Shown: positions 7,146 to 18,815, numbered from the stretch's first letter. The stretch is DNA of 64,000 bases from DASXZH01 sp036502005 (GCA_036502005.1 DASXZH010000097.1:1-64000); one strand, 5' to 3'. Notes: generated from the sequence alone by a model not told the origin. Made by a program: numbers and translations.

Positions 7146-9161
7146 GTGGACCAAACCATCAGCACACTGCTTGCAGAAACACGTTCATTCCCGCCATCCG
7201 AAGAATTCCGCGCTCAGGCTAACTTTAATGACAGCCACATTTATGAGGAAGCCGCACATGATCCCCTTAAATATTGGGAAGGATGGGCGCACAAGCTGGA
7301 CTGGTTTGAACCCTGGCACACAACCCTTGAGTGGAAGCCGCCTTATGCCAAGTGGTTCCTTGGTGGAAAGCTAAACGCCTGCTATAACTGCGTCGATCGC
7401 CACGCTCAGGGGTCTCATGCGAATAAGACGGCGATTATTTGGGAAGGCGAACCCGGCGATCAGCGGAGCTACACATTCAAGCAGGTCCACGAAGAAGTCA
7501 GCCGGGTTGCCAATGCTTTAAAAGAGCTAGGCGCAAAGAAAGGCGACCGCATTTGCATCTACATGCCCATGATGCCGGAGCTGGCATTTACGATGCTCGC
7601 TTGCGCCCGAATAGGCGCTGCCCACTCAGTAGTCTTTGCAGGCTTTAGCGCGGAATCGCTTTTTGATCGAATCAACGATGCCCAGACTAAAATTGTTGTC
7701 ACCGCCGATGGCGGCTGGCGTCGAGGCCATGTCATTCCCCTTAAGAAAGCCGTTGATGATGCAATTCTCATGGGCTGCCCCAGCGTGGAGAAAATCTTGG
7801 TTCTTGAAAGAACCGGCGCGCCCGGCACCGTAAACAACGATTCTAAAGCCGGCGAATACGACCGTGGAACCTGGCGCGATGGCTTTGATGTGGCCTGGAA
7901 CGATATTGTGCCCAAGCAATCAACCGATTGCCCATGTGAGCCAATGGACAGCGAAGATCTGCTCTACATCCTCTACACCAGCGGTTCAACGGGCAAGCCG
8001 AAAGGGATCGTCCACACTACCGGCGGCTACATGACCGGCGTTCTCGCCACCTCCAAAATGGTCTTTGATCTGAAGGATGAGGACATCTACTGGTGTACGG
8101 CCGACTGCGGCTGGGTCACCGGCCACAGCTACACCGTATATGGCCCTCTCGCGAACGCGGCGACGATCCTAATGTATGAGGGCGCGCCGGACGCGCCCGA
8201 CAAAGACCGATTCTGGAAGCTGATCGAGCACCACAAGGTCACCATTCTGTACACGGCCCCGACCGCTATCCGCGCCTTTATGAAGTGGGGCGATGAGTAT
8301 CCCGAGCGCTGCGATCTCTCCAGTCTTCGCCTGCTTGGCTCGGTCGGCGAACCGATCAACCCCGAAGCCTGGATCTGGTATCAGCAGAAGATCGGAGGCG
8401 GAAAATGCCCGGTTGTGGATACCTGGTGGCAAACGGAAACCGGCTCTATTATGATTTCGCCCCTTCCCGGCATCACAGCTACTAAACCCGGCTCCGCGAC
8501 CCAGCCTATGCCCGGAATCACGGCGGGCGTGCTCAATGATCAAGGCGAAGATCAACTGCCCGCTCATAACACGGCGAGTGAGAGAAGGTCGATTGGTGGC
8601 TATCTTGCCCTTATGAAGCCTTGGCCCTCCATGCTTCGCGGCATTTATGGGGACAACGAACGCTACGAAAAAACCTACTGGTCGCGATTCCCCGGCAAGT
8701 ACTTCGCCGGTGATGGCTGCAAGCTGGATGAGGAAGGGTATTTCTGGCTTTTGGGCCGTGTAGACGACATTATGCTAGTGGCAGGCCACAACATCAGCAC
8801 GATGGAGGTTGAATCGGCCCTCGTCGACCATCCCGCAGTCGCGGAAGCTGCCGTCATCGGCAAGACCCACGAACTGAAAGGACAGGCGATCTCCGCTTTC
8901 GTGATCATTCGCAGCAATTATCAGCAGCACGATGGCCTTATCGATGAACTCAAGGCTCACGTGGCTAAAAAGATAGGACCCATCGCAAGGCCGGACGATA
9001 TCATCATCACGGCAGAGCTTCCAAAAACGCGCAGCGGCAAGATCATGCGAAGGCTTTTAAGGGACGTCGCCGAGGGCCGCGCCTTAGGGGATACCACGAC
9101 ATTAGCGGACCCTGCAGTTGTAAGTAATTTGAAAGACAAATACGAGCATTTAGAGGGGTAA
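7146..9161 (+). CDS. acs: Acetyl-CoA synthetase (AMP-forming)
   Basis: 671 residues, near the usual 650. Makes acetyl-CoA from acetate, ATP and CoA through acetyl-AMP. Visible motifs: P-loop YTSGSTGKPKG (about 276-286), WWQTETG (about 427-433) that shapes the acetate pocket, the hinge LGRVDD, and the C-terminal KTRSGKIMRRLL with the catalytic lysine that is the usual acetylation target. The N-terminal domain (DWFEPWHTTLEW, WFLGGKLNACYNCVDRH) is Acs-specific. GTG start at 7146 with AGAGG upstream, divergent from the P-II pair. A segment near residue 470 (DQLPAHNTASERRSIGGYLA) is slightly longer than in typical Acs. Confidence 0.97.
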   Translation: MDQTISTLLAETRSFPPSEEFRAQANFNDSHIYEEAAHDPLKYWEGWAHKLDWFEPWHTTLEWKPPYAKWFLGGKLNACYNCVDRHAQGSHANKTAIIWEGEPGDQRSYTFKQVHEEVSRVANALKELGAKKGDRICIYMPMMPELAFTMLACARIGAAHSVVFAGFSAESLFDRINDAQTKIVVTADGGWRRGHVIPLKKAVDDAILMGCPSVEKILVLERTGAPGTVNNDSKAGEYDRGTWRDGFDVAWNDIVPKQSTDCPCEPMDSEDLLYILYTSGSTGKPKGIVHTTGGYMTGVLATSKMVFDLKDEDIYWCTADCGWVTGHSYTVYGPLANAATILMYEGAPDAPDKDRFWKLIEHHKVTILYTAPTAIRAFMKWGDEYPERCDLSSLRLLGSVGEPINPEAWIWYQQKIGGGKCPVVDTWWQTETGSIMISPLPGITATKPGSATQPMPGITAGVLNDQGEDQLPAHNTASERRSIGGYLALMKPWPSMLRGIYGDNERYEKTYWSRFPGKYFAGDGCKLDEEGYFWLLGRVDDIMLVAGHNISTMEVESALVDHPAVAEAAVIGKTHELKGQAISAFVIIRSNYQQHDGLIDELKAHVAKKIGPIARPDDIIITAELPKTRSGKIMRRLLRDVAEGRALGDTTTLADPAVVSNLKDKYEHLEG

Positions 9162-9175
9162 CTAATGCCATTACT

Positions 9176-11896
<2,721 letters not shown>

Positions 11897-11925
11897 GCAT
11901 CCGGCATCCGGCATCCGGCATTGAA
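11897..11925 (+). repeat. Heptanucleotide tandem repeat (GGCATCC)
   Basis: About four copies of GGCATCC directly behind the histidine kinase stop codon. The remaining gap up to 12089 shows no gene. Confidence 0.8.
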
Positions 11926-12089
11926 AAGGATTTCAGCCACGTGCGAAATGGGTTCGCTAAATGAGGCGAGTACCGAATCTCTGCACCGAAGGCCTAAGGC
12001 CGAAAACCTAAAGCCAAAAAACGGGCCGCTACCAAACTCAGCATGTCTATCCCTAACCTTTCCCCCTCCCTTCCCGTATCTATATCCGG

Positions 12090-12896
12090 ATGGATCCCAA
12101 AAAGCAAAAGGCCCTTCGCGGGCGCCTCATGTTCTACGGCGGCCTCCTCGCTGCCATATGGGGCTTTTATGTTTGGCAGCCCTACGAAATCGATATCGTT
12201 GCCCGAAGGCCACCCGGGCCAAACCCGCCGGTAGATCCCGATTCCAGGTTCCTGTTCTCAGGGAAAGCAAAGGCGCTAATTGTCACCGCCCATCCCGATG
12301 ACTCCTCTTTTTACGTCGGTGGGCTCTTAACTCGTCTTTCCGATGTCGGCACCGAGATTCATCAGGTCATCGCAACGGATGGCGACAAGGGTTACTATCC
12401 GTTTGAAGATTGGCAGAAGAATCGGCGCGTTCGCCGTGTTGAGGCGCTCAACGAGGCCAAATCCTGGGGTGGAAAGGACATCCTCTTCCTGGGGCAGCCG
12501 GACGGGCGCTTACGCTCTGACAAGATCGTGGAGTCTATTGAGGGCGCAATCGAACGCGTTAAACCGGATTATCTCATCTGCTTCGACGGCCAATACCCGG
12601 AACGCATGAGCCACAACGACCACCGCCGTTCTGGCGAAGCGGCCTGGCAAGCGGTCGTTAAGACAGGCATCCCGAAGTGGGTGCTCATGTTCCAAACGAA
12701 CGCGCCTAACTTTGTCGTGGATATCACCGATCAGTGGGAAGCGCAACAAGCCCTATTGGCGATCCACAAGAGCCAGTTCTTTGGCGACCACCTGCAGGGC
12801 GTTATCAACATGGTTGGCGGTCGCGCCATGCGGGATGGGGAAAGGGTGGGCGTCAGCTACGGTGAGGGATTACGGTGCGTTAGGTTGGGGAAGTAA
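12090..12896 (+). CDS. PIG-L/LmbE-type deacetylase, membrane-anchored
   Basis: 268 residues. A single N-terminal membrane segment (about 10-28, LMFYGGLLAAIWGFYVW) anchors the enzyme. The zinc-site motif AHPDDSSFYVGG sits near residue 67-78, and the second histidine motif SHNDHR near 175. The family removes acetyl groups from N-acetylglucosaminyl compounds such as GlcNAc-phosphatidylinositol, mycothiol precursors or chitobiose-like sugars; which one cannot be told. ATG at 12090 follows a TATCTATATC stretch within 7 nt, so the mRNA may be leaderless. Confidence 0.85.
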   Translation: MDPKKQKALRGRLMFYGGLLAAIWGFYVWQPYEIDIVARRPPGPNPPVDPDSRFLFSGKAKALIVTAHPDDSSFYVGGLLTRLSDVGTEIHQVIATDGDKGYYPFEDWQKNRRVRRVEALNEAKSWGGKDILFLGQPDGRLRSDKIVESIEGAIERVKPDYLICFDGQYPERMSHNDHRRSGEAAWQAVVKTGIPKWVLMFQTNAPNFVVDITDQWEAQQALLAIHKSQFFGDHLQGVINMVGGRAMRDGERVGVSYGEGLRCVRLGK

Positions 12897-12902
12897 ACGG
12901 GG

Positions 12903-12982
12903 GACAGTAAACAGTAAACCGTAAACAGTAAACCGTAAACAGTAAGCAGTAAGCAGTAAGCAGTAAGCAGTAAACGGGAGGT
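12903..12982 (+). repeat. Heptanucleotide tandem repeat (ACAGTAA/GCAGTAA)
   Basis: About eleven copies of a 7-bp unit, variants ACAGTAA, ACCGTAA and GCAGTAA. A short inverse-complement run (ACCGTTT units) follows at 13020-13047. No gene between 12897 and 13085. Confidence 0.9.
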
Positions 12983-13085
12983 CTGACTTTCTTTGAAAAT
13001 GTTTCCCTTCAATTCCGGACGGTTTACCGCTTACCGTTTACCGTTTTCTCACCCGCTCCTTACTCCCCTTCGCGTAGAATGAGCC

Positions 13086-14174
13086 ATGGACCGCGATAAG
13101 GAACTCCTCGCCCAGACCGAAAAAATCCTGAAAGAGGACGTTGCCCCCAATGCAGAACAAATCGACCTCCATCCCGAAGCCCTCCGCGAAGTTCTCCACA
13201 CTTTCTGCGAAGCAGAGCTGATGGCAATGCGAAGGCCCGCTAAATATGGCGGACCGGAAATGAGCGAACCCGATTTTAGAGATTTTCAGGAGTCTATCGC
13301 CCGCTATTCGGGCTCTTTCGCGTTCCTGCAAACCCAGCATCAAAGCGCGGTCTCCATGATCGCCCGAAGTGAGAACGAGGACCTCAAATCCGACTACCTT
13401 CCCAAAATGGGCAACGGTGAGCGGTTGGTCGGAATCGGCTTTAGCCAGCTTCGCCGTCCAGGCCCGCCCCTTATGACTGCCCAGGCCACCGACGAAGGCT
13501 ACGTGCTTAATGGCCATGTGCCGTGGATTACCGGCTGGAGCTTTTACCACGAGTTTCTTATTGGAGCCACGCTTCCTGATGGGCAAGCGGTTTTCGGTGT
13601 TATCCCATTCGTTCATTCGGAGAAGGAAGGCGGCAAAATAACCATAAGCGAACCCATGCGGCTCGCCGCCATGGAAAGCGCCATGACCGTGACGGCCGAC
13701 ATCTCCAACTGGCATATGCCTGCCCACAAAGTGGCTTTCATCCGCCCCGCAGGCTGGATCCAGAACAACGATCTCATAAACATCACCCTCCAGGGGCACT
13801 TCGCTTTAGGCTGCGCACGTGCCGGACTCGATATTTTGAAAAGGGTTTCCGACAAGAAGAACCTGCCGTTCCTTCATGAAGCCCACAAGGCTTTGCACGA
13901 AGAATTGGAAAACTGCCGCGTTGCAACGACCACCGCGCAGGCTTCGCCAAGCGAAGAATCCACCCAAGAGCGGCTAAACATTAGGGCCTGGGCGATCGAC
14001 CTGGCCGTGCGCTGCGCCCACGCGGCGGTTACCGCTTCCAGCGGGGCTGCCAACAGCATCCAGAATCCGGCTCAGCGCGTGTATCGCGAAGCGCTTGTTT
14101 ATACGGTCTCCGCTCAGACCACGCAGATCATGGAAGCGACTTTGAAGCGGATCGTACTTCGCGGCGAGAGCTAA
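13086..14174 (+). CDS. Acyl-CoA dehydrogenase family protein
   Basis: 362 residues. The fold of acyl-CoA dehydrogenases is visible: N-terminal helical domain (YGGPEMSEPDFRDFQESIAR), central beta domain (VGIGFSQLRRPGPPL, VLNGHVPWITGWSFYHEFLI) and C-terminal helical domain ending in REALVYTVSAQTTQIMEATL. The TGWSFY segment corresponds to the FAD-contact region. The catalytic glutamate could not be assigned with certainty, and the protein is closer to divergent members (DszC/FadE-like) than to MCAD. Standing alone with no beta-oxidation partners. ATG at 13086 is 5 nt after TAGAAT (13075-13080), suggesting a leaderless transcript. Confidence 0.85.
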   Translation: MDRDKELLAQTEKILKEDVAPNAEQIDLHPEALREVLHTFCEAELMAMRRPAKYGGPEMSEPDFRDFQESIARYSGSFAFLQTQHQSAVSMIARSENEDLKSDYLPKMGNGERLVGIGFSQLRRPGPPLMTAQATDEGYVLNGHVPWITGWSFYHEFLIGATLPDGQAVFGVIPFVHSEKEGGKITISEPMRLAAMESAMTVTADISNWHMPAHKVAFIRPAGWIQNNDLINITLQGHFALGCARAGLDILKRVSDKKNLPFLHEAHKALHEELENCRVATTTAQASPSEESTQERLNIRAWAIDLAVRCAHAAVTASSGAANSIQNPAQRVYREALVYTVSAQTTQIMEATLKRIVLRGES

Positions 14175-14255
14175 CCTGTAAGCTTCTGAAAGCCCTATCT
14201 AGTTTCCCGCTGTCCCAGACCCGACTAGGCCTAACTCTTGTGCTTTACGTTGAAG

Positions 14256-14396
14256 CTATTCCTTCGCAGAGCTTCCTTTAATACCTTCCCAGAGAGAATA
14301 GCTGTTGGTATCGATGATGCTCAAGAACGGAGCGACGGCCATGAACGCGCCGATTGGCGGAAGAGGCGGTTTCGTTGAGTCCATTGCTTCTGCCAT
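14256..14396 (-). CDS. Small hypothetical protein, 46 residues
   Basis: An ORF that starts with MAEAMDSTKPPLPPIGAFMA and ends in SLWEGIKGSSAKE. It has a hydrophobic middle (GAFMAVAPFLSII) and a plausible -10 box (TACAAT, reverse complement of 14416-14421) about 19 nt upstream of the start. No family recognised. It is the only credible coding stretch in the 14175-15186 gap, and could be a small membrane-associated peptide. Confidence 0.4.
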   Translation of the reverse strand: MAEAMDSTKPPLPPIGAFMAVAPFLSIIDTNSYSLWEGIKGSSAKE

Positions 14397-15186
14397 TTCG
14401 TTCGACCAGTACCTATTGTAACGTGGGTTGTTCGGTTAATGGTTTTAGCGTCAAAAGGATCAGCTCGGTTTGCGACGGATTTTGTGGCACACCTCCGGCG
14501 TGCCGGGAGCATTGGGGCGGCCTTTCCAGTGGTCTTCGACGCACTGGCTACCTTTGGTGATCCCTTCGGGATCGGGAAAGGTTTTGACCTCTAATGAAAA
14601 AGAGGCAGGCGAGAGTGTCTTAGTTAACCTGCCGGCGGCTACAGTTTTCAAAATCGCCAGGTTGGGTTGTCGACCCCACTGACCGAGAAGCATTAGCTAA
14701 GGCTGAAGGCAGGCTGAAGGCTTCGTAATTTAGCGTCCGTTGCTGGATCTCAATAGCAACTTGTAATTTGTCATTGCGAGCGTAAGACCGATTCCGGAGG
14801 CTCGGAGAAGGGATGAAATGACACCATTCGAACCTGTTGTCATTAAGAGGAGTGGAGGTGCGACGAAGTCGCATCGAAACGACGCGGCAACCTGTGTGGC
14901 GCACCACCGGGTTTGACGCCAATCCACAATTGGCACGGGTTCACGCTATCAAAGTTTCGGCCGCCTTCCCTAGTGCCGGTGGCTCTTACGAGTAGATTGC
15001 CGCGTCACTTCAGTGCGACTCCGTCGCACTGAAGCTCCTCGCAATGACAAATTTCAAGTTAAGGTTTTGGATTTAACGGTTGTCCCTTTGCTAAAATCCC
15101 CAAAGGGGCGACACAGGAGCTTTGGCTCAAATTTCAAAAAAAGAATGGCCTTGTAGTGTTACAACAATCTTCATCGACAACCTTCT
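14397..15186. other. Gene-free, repeat-rich gap
   Basis: No supportable gene. It holds several palindromic segments: the CCCTTCGGGATCGGGAAAGG region near 14565, TTGTCATTGCGAGCGTAAGA near 14767, GCGACGAAGTCGCATCGAAACGACGCGGCAA near 14857, and 14992-15050, which begins GATTGCCGCGTCACTTC and ends GCTCCTCGCAATGACAAATT. The last type recurs at 27755-27811. Confidence 0.6.
14760..15052. repeat. REP-like palindromic repeats (CATTGCGAGGAGC type)
   Basis: At least two partial copies in inverse orientation plus one better copy at 14992-15050 whose ends read TTGCCGCGTC and GCTCCTCGCAATGACAAATT. The copy at 27755-27811 has the same ends around a different central palindrome (CGCCTACGGCGCG). Confidence 0.65.
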
Positions 15187-17247
15187 CTAACTCTTCGTCG
15201 GATACAAATCCAAAACGCGCACCTCGAACGGCTTCAAATGGATGGTCGCAGAACCAGTGGCCAGCATTGTTGGGCTCACTTCCTCGCCTTTCCGTGGACT
15301 GCGCGCCTCAAACGTGCCGGGCGCGTTTAAAGCCTTCCCCAGATCCAAATCGTAATCCTGCGGCTTATCGCTCGGGTTTCTAAGCACAACCGTCGACTTG
15401 CGTGGGCACCACGCCGCCCAGCCGTAAACCTCCAACTTGCTCGGGTCGCCGCCGATCCAGTGGGTATCCACCAGCGCATCGGCATTCGCTTGCGACCATT
15501 TGGCAGCCTCAGCCAGGTCGTCCCAGTTCTTGGTAGTCATCAAGGAATGAGTGATATACAACTCCTGCAACTGCGTTCCAGAGCCGAAATAGCTCCAAAC
15601 CTCATCGCTGAAATCGTCGCCGGGGTCATCCTTAAGGCCATCCGCCTTTTTGGCAAAGATAATTCCGTGGAGCATGAGCGAAGAGAGCGGATAAAGCGGC
15701 CCGCGCAGGACCACGTTTTTGTAGGTCTGCCAATCGCGGTACGTGATCCACTGCTGGCGCTTGGTCCCCACTCCCGCGAACGAACTATCTTCCCCGCCGC
15801 GCCAAGTTGAATCCGCATAGCGAAGCCAAAAGGGAGAGGGCCATGTGCCGGTCGTTAGATTGATAAACAGGTCCGGTTTCGCATCGCGGAGATCTTGAAT
15901 AAGCTGGATCGCCGCATCGAAATCGCTATCGAATTTGCTACCTGGGGTGTGCTTGTCGGCACTTCCGGTGCCGTCGAACTTGAACTGGTTCACGCCGTAT
16001 TTCTTTACAAAATCGAGGCAAACCTGGCGAAATCTTTCGAAATATTTGGGGCCGGAAAGGGCATAGCCCTGTTTGTCGATCTCGTAGCCTTCTTTGGTTC
16101 CGGTTGCTAGCCTTTGCGTTCGGGCGTCACCGTAACCACCCCAAGGCGAAAGCCAGACGCCGGGGCCGGCGTTGTACTTCGCGGCGGCATCTTTTAGGGG
16201 TGTAAACCCATTTGGGAACCCGCTATTGAACTTCCAAACAGTGTGGGTATCGTCCCACCCGTCATCGAACAAGAACGAAGACAGCTTTACGCCGCGTTTT
16301 TCGGTGAGTTCGGTGCCGAAGGCGTTGATGGAATCGACCGACTGATCGGCCGTAAAGGGAAGCCCGTAGCTGATATCGAGCCAAGAGTTGTAGTGGAGGA
16401 ACGGACGATAGGGGTGGGCGCGCTCACGCTCGACGTAGTTGAGGAACGCGCGTCGCATTTGGCCTTCGGGAGTTGTGCCAACAACGGCGGAGTAGGTAAC
16501 GGGGCAATCGGGCGTGATCGGGATTTTTCTTTCGACGTAGCATCGAAATTCGGAAGGCATGTGTGGTTCGACCTTTGTGACTTCGGAATGGGCCATCGGG
16601 TGCTCCATGCCACAGAAACAGTATTTCGAAGTGATCGGTGAACCCGGAACTGTGCCATTGACCTGCCCGCCCCCAGTCTCGTACACATTTCCCGGCGGGA
16701 TATTCTGAAGGGAAAAGACATTGCCCTCTAGCACGGATATGGAAGCCGCATCAAAACCTCTTCCGACCGCTTTGAAAGTGCAGACCTCGCGAACGTAGTT
16801 AGAACCATCAAGCAATACCGCGCTCCAGTCAGCCTCTAGGCGGCCATCTGAAGTTACGAAGCGCGCGACAATCTCCTTGCCCGCGCACTGCTCGGCAACT
16901 TTGGACGATGATGGGTTCGGGTGGATCTCGATTACCGCCGGCGGGCCAACGGCCCTCATCATCGAGTTGGTCATTACTTGGCCGGACCTATTATCCAGTT
17001 CGAATAGGTTTTTTTGAAAGACGCCGCCGGCTCCTTCCCCTTGGGGCACCAAAAGCGCATCAATTCTGATGCTCATTTTGGCGAGATCCAGGATCAAGCC
17101 AATCGCCCGATTATGCAAGGCGATGGTTTTGAAAGTTTTAGCCGCCCGGGCTATGCCCGGATCTGCGCCTGGAATCAAGCACCGGGAGTTATCCGCGAGA
17201 GCGGGACACACGAGAGCGGCGAGGGCAGCGATTGTTAGGAAACGCAT
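15187..17247 (-). CDS. Secreted alpha-galactosidase-like glycoside hydrolase (clan GH-D)
   Basis: About 686 residues from ATG 17247, chosen because it gives a clean signal peptide (MRFLTIAALAALVCPALA); the open frame continues further upstream without one. After a beta-sandwich N-terminal domain the TIM barrel shows FLFDDGWDD, GVWLSPWGGYG and the nucleophile strand VNQFKFDGTG, where the aspartate fits the KxD nucleophile motif of GH27/GH36. A second acidic motif WRGGEDSSF is a candidate acid/base. The C-terminal beta domain (KSTVVLRNPSDKPQDYDLDL) closes it. Probably hydrolyses alpha-galactosides outside the cytoplasm. Exact family is uncertain. Confidence 0.8.
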   Translation of the reverse strand: MRFLTIAALAALVCPALADNSRCLIPGADPGIARAAKTFKTIALHNRAIGLILDLAKMSIRIDALLVPQGEGAGGVFQKNLFELDNRSGQVMTNSMMRAVGPPAVIEIHPNPSSSKVAEQCAGKEIVARFVTSDGRLEADWSAVLLDGSNYVREVCTFKAVGRGFDAASISVLEGNVFSLQNIPPGNVYETGGGQVNGTVPGSPITSKYCFCGMEHPMAHSEVTKVEPHMPSEFRCYVERKIPITPDCPVTYSAVVGTTPEGQMRRAFLNYVERERAHPYRPFLHYNSWLDISYGLPFTADQSVDSINAFGTELTEKRGVKLSSFLFDDGWDDTHTVWKFNSGFPNGFTPLKDAAAKYNAGPGVWLSPWGGYGDARTQRLATGTKEGYEIDKQGYALSGPKYFERFRQVCLDFVKKYGVNQFKFDGTGSADKHTPGSKFDSDFDAAIQLIQDLRDAKPDLFINLTTGTWPSPFWLRYADSTWRGGEDSSFAGVGTKRQQWITYRDWQTYKNVVLRGPLYPLSSLMLHGIIFAKKADGLKDDPGDDFSDEVWSYFGSGTQLQELYITHSLMTTKNWDDLAEAAKWSQANADALVDTHWIGGDPSKLEVYGWAAWCPRKSTVVLRNPSDKPQDYDLDLGKALNAPGTFEARSPRKGEEVSPTMLATGSATIHLKPFEVRVLDLYPTKS

Positions 17248-17292
17248 GAATAAAAGTATGGCGCGAGAGGCCCGGAATGGGTTGAGGGGGCT

Positions 17293-17324
17293 CAGAGTGC
17301 GGGAATAAATTTCGCACTCCAAAG
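17293..17324. repeat. GAGTGCGRGAATAAATTYCGCACTC palindromic repeat
   Basis: Palindromic unit GAGTGCGGGAATAAATTTCG plus CACTCC, followed by AAAG. Two more units face each other at 45283-45310 and 45367-45396. Here it lies in the divergent gap between the glycosidase and the first secreted paralogue. Confidence 0.7.
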
Positions 17325-17367
17325 CCTTTTGCACGTGACTCAGCATTTGCTGTAGCCTAGATCTACA

Positions 17368-18012
17368 ATGAAAAAAGCGCTCATCTTTCTCGTCCTGTCT
17401 GTGGCTTCGGTGGCACACTCTCAAGATCTTTATAACGACTTCCAGCGAGTGACTAGCACCGAATACGACAGCTTAAACAAAGTCCAGATCGTTAACACAG
17501 CCGGCAAATCCAACTTTTTGGTGGGCAATGTAGACGCTGAGTTTCAGGTTCTGCGGCAAATCCCGATTGTTCCGCTCACAACGACAGTGGCAGGCGGATC
17601 AACCTCGGCCGTTACCGATCAGGTTTTTGGCTCCGCAACCTACCACTTTAACAGCGGCGTATGGTGGAATCTGGGTTCGGGCCAATACAAACTGCCTTCG
17701 GGAGTCGTCCTACCTGGCCAAAGTGTTGTCATGCTCTCGGAAGATGCAATTCCGACCATTCAGTTCGAAGGGTCCGGCCCACATTCATTTACCACGACTG
17801 TGACATCCCTTTCTGGCGCGCCAACACCGGGAAATCTTATAGTTGAATCATTTTTTAATGGAGAGTGGGCCGAGGATGTTAAAATCGGGGTGGGAGGTTT
17901 GGAGACTTATCAGACTAGTATTTCTAACAGCGGCTCCTATAAGATCCGATGGATTCTGCAAAGGACTGGGGCCGCTCCTGCCGTTGCGAAAATTACTATA
18001 AACGTGTCGTGA
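17368..18012 (+). CDS. Secreted protein of unknown function, tandem paralogue 1
   Basis: 214 residues with signal peptide MKKALIFLVLSVASVAHSQ (cleavage near 19). The mature part is rich in Ser/Thr/Gly/Val and looks all-beta (PIVPLTTTVAGGS, SATYHFNSGVWWNLG, ITINVS end). It is highly similar along its whole length to the next gene, so the pair arose by duplication. No enzyme motif found. A TGTAGCCTA box sits about 9 nt before ATG, as in the paralogue, which fits leaderless transcription. Confidence 0.75.
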   Translation: MKKALIFLVLSVASVAHSQDLYNDFQRVTSTEYDSLNKVQIVNTAGKSNFLVGNVDAEFQVLRQIPIVPLTTTVAGGSTSAVTDQVFGSATYHFNSGVWWNLGSGQYKLPSGVVLPGQSVVMLSEDAIPTIQFEGSGPHSFTTTVTSLSGAPTPGNLIVESFFNGEWAEDVKIGVGGLETYQTSISNSGSYKIRWILQRTGAAPAVAKITINVS

Positions 18013-18167
18013 GAATGGCCGGGAATTCTAGGCGCACAACTTAGCCAGTTCGAGAGGCTGGCTAATCTGATCCTGAAGCGGACCAAAACTCCGTAGAGGT
18101 CACTTTTTTGAAACCATCTAGGCTTACTTGCTTTGCATGAGCATGGTTTGTTGTACTCTAACATATC

Positions 18168-18815
18168 ATGAAAAAAGCTCTAATTCTTATTTTTCTGACT
18201 ATTGCGGCGGCGGCACATTCACAAAGCCTCTTTGATGATTTCACACGAGTTACTAGCACCGAATATGACAGTGTAAACAAGGTTCAGATTATTACCACAA
18301 CCGGCAAGTCCGCCTTTTTGGCCGGAAACGTGGACATCCAATTTCAACCTATGCGACAAATTCCCATTGTTCCACTCACAACAACCGTCGCAGGCGGATC
18401 AATTTCGGCAGTTACCGACCAGGTTTTTGGCTCCGCGACTTACCACTTTAGCAGCGGGGTGTGGTGGAATCTGGGTCCCAGTCAGTACAGGCTGCCTTCA
18501 GGCGTTGTATTGCCCGCCTCTAGTGTAGTCTTGCTTTCCGAAGATGCGATACCGGCTGTTCAGCTTGAAACTTCAGGCTCGCACACTTTTACCACCTACA
18601 TCTCGTCGCTTTCCGGAGCTCCAACGCCCGGAAATCTCATCATCCAGACATTTGATTCAGCATCAGGAGGATGGGTAGTACATTCCGTTACGCCGGTGGC
18701 AAGTTTCCAGTCCTTACCGTTTTCCTATAACAGCCCAGGTTATAAAGTGCGATGGCTGCTTCAGCGCACAGGCTCCGCTCCCGCTGTTGCGACGATTACG
18801 ATAAACGTGTCGTGA
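18168..18815 (+). CDS. Secreted protein of unknown function, tandem paralogue 2
   Basis: 215 residues with signal peptide MKKALILIFLTIAAAAHSQ. Aligns end to end with the upstream gene; the most conserved blocks are RVTSTEYDS, PIVPLTTTVAGGS and the C-terminus RTGSAPAVATITINVS. The least conserved part is the region just before the C-terminus (about 165-190), which may be the exposed, fast-changing face. TGTACTCTA lies 8 nt before ATG in the same place as the TGTAGCCTA box of paralogue 1. Function unknown; an extracellular or surface structural role is only a guess. Confidence 0.75.
   Translation: MKKALILIFLTIAAAAHSQSLFDDFTRVTSTEYDSVNKVQIITTTGKSAFLAGNVDIQFQPMRQIPIVPLTTTVAGGSISAVTDQVFGSATYHFSSGVWWNLGPSQYRLPSGVVLPASSVVLLSEDAIPAVQLETSGSHTFTTYISSLSGAPTPGNLIIQTFDSASGGWVVHSVTPVASFQSLPFSYNSPGYKVRWLLQRTGSAPAVATITINVS

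Noticed and set aside
14321..14512. 63-codon minus-strand ORF in the repeat-rich gap
   Set aside because: Basic, low-information sequence that crosses repeat segments; the 46-codon frame at 14256-14396 is a better candidate.
16243..16641. 132-codon ORF antisense to the alpha-galactosidase-like gene
   Set aside because: Lies wholly inside a gene with strong family motifs on the other strand; its protein has no recognisable pattern.
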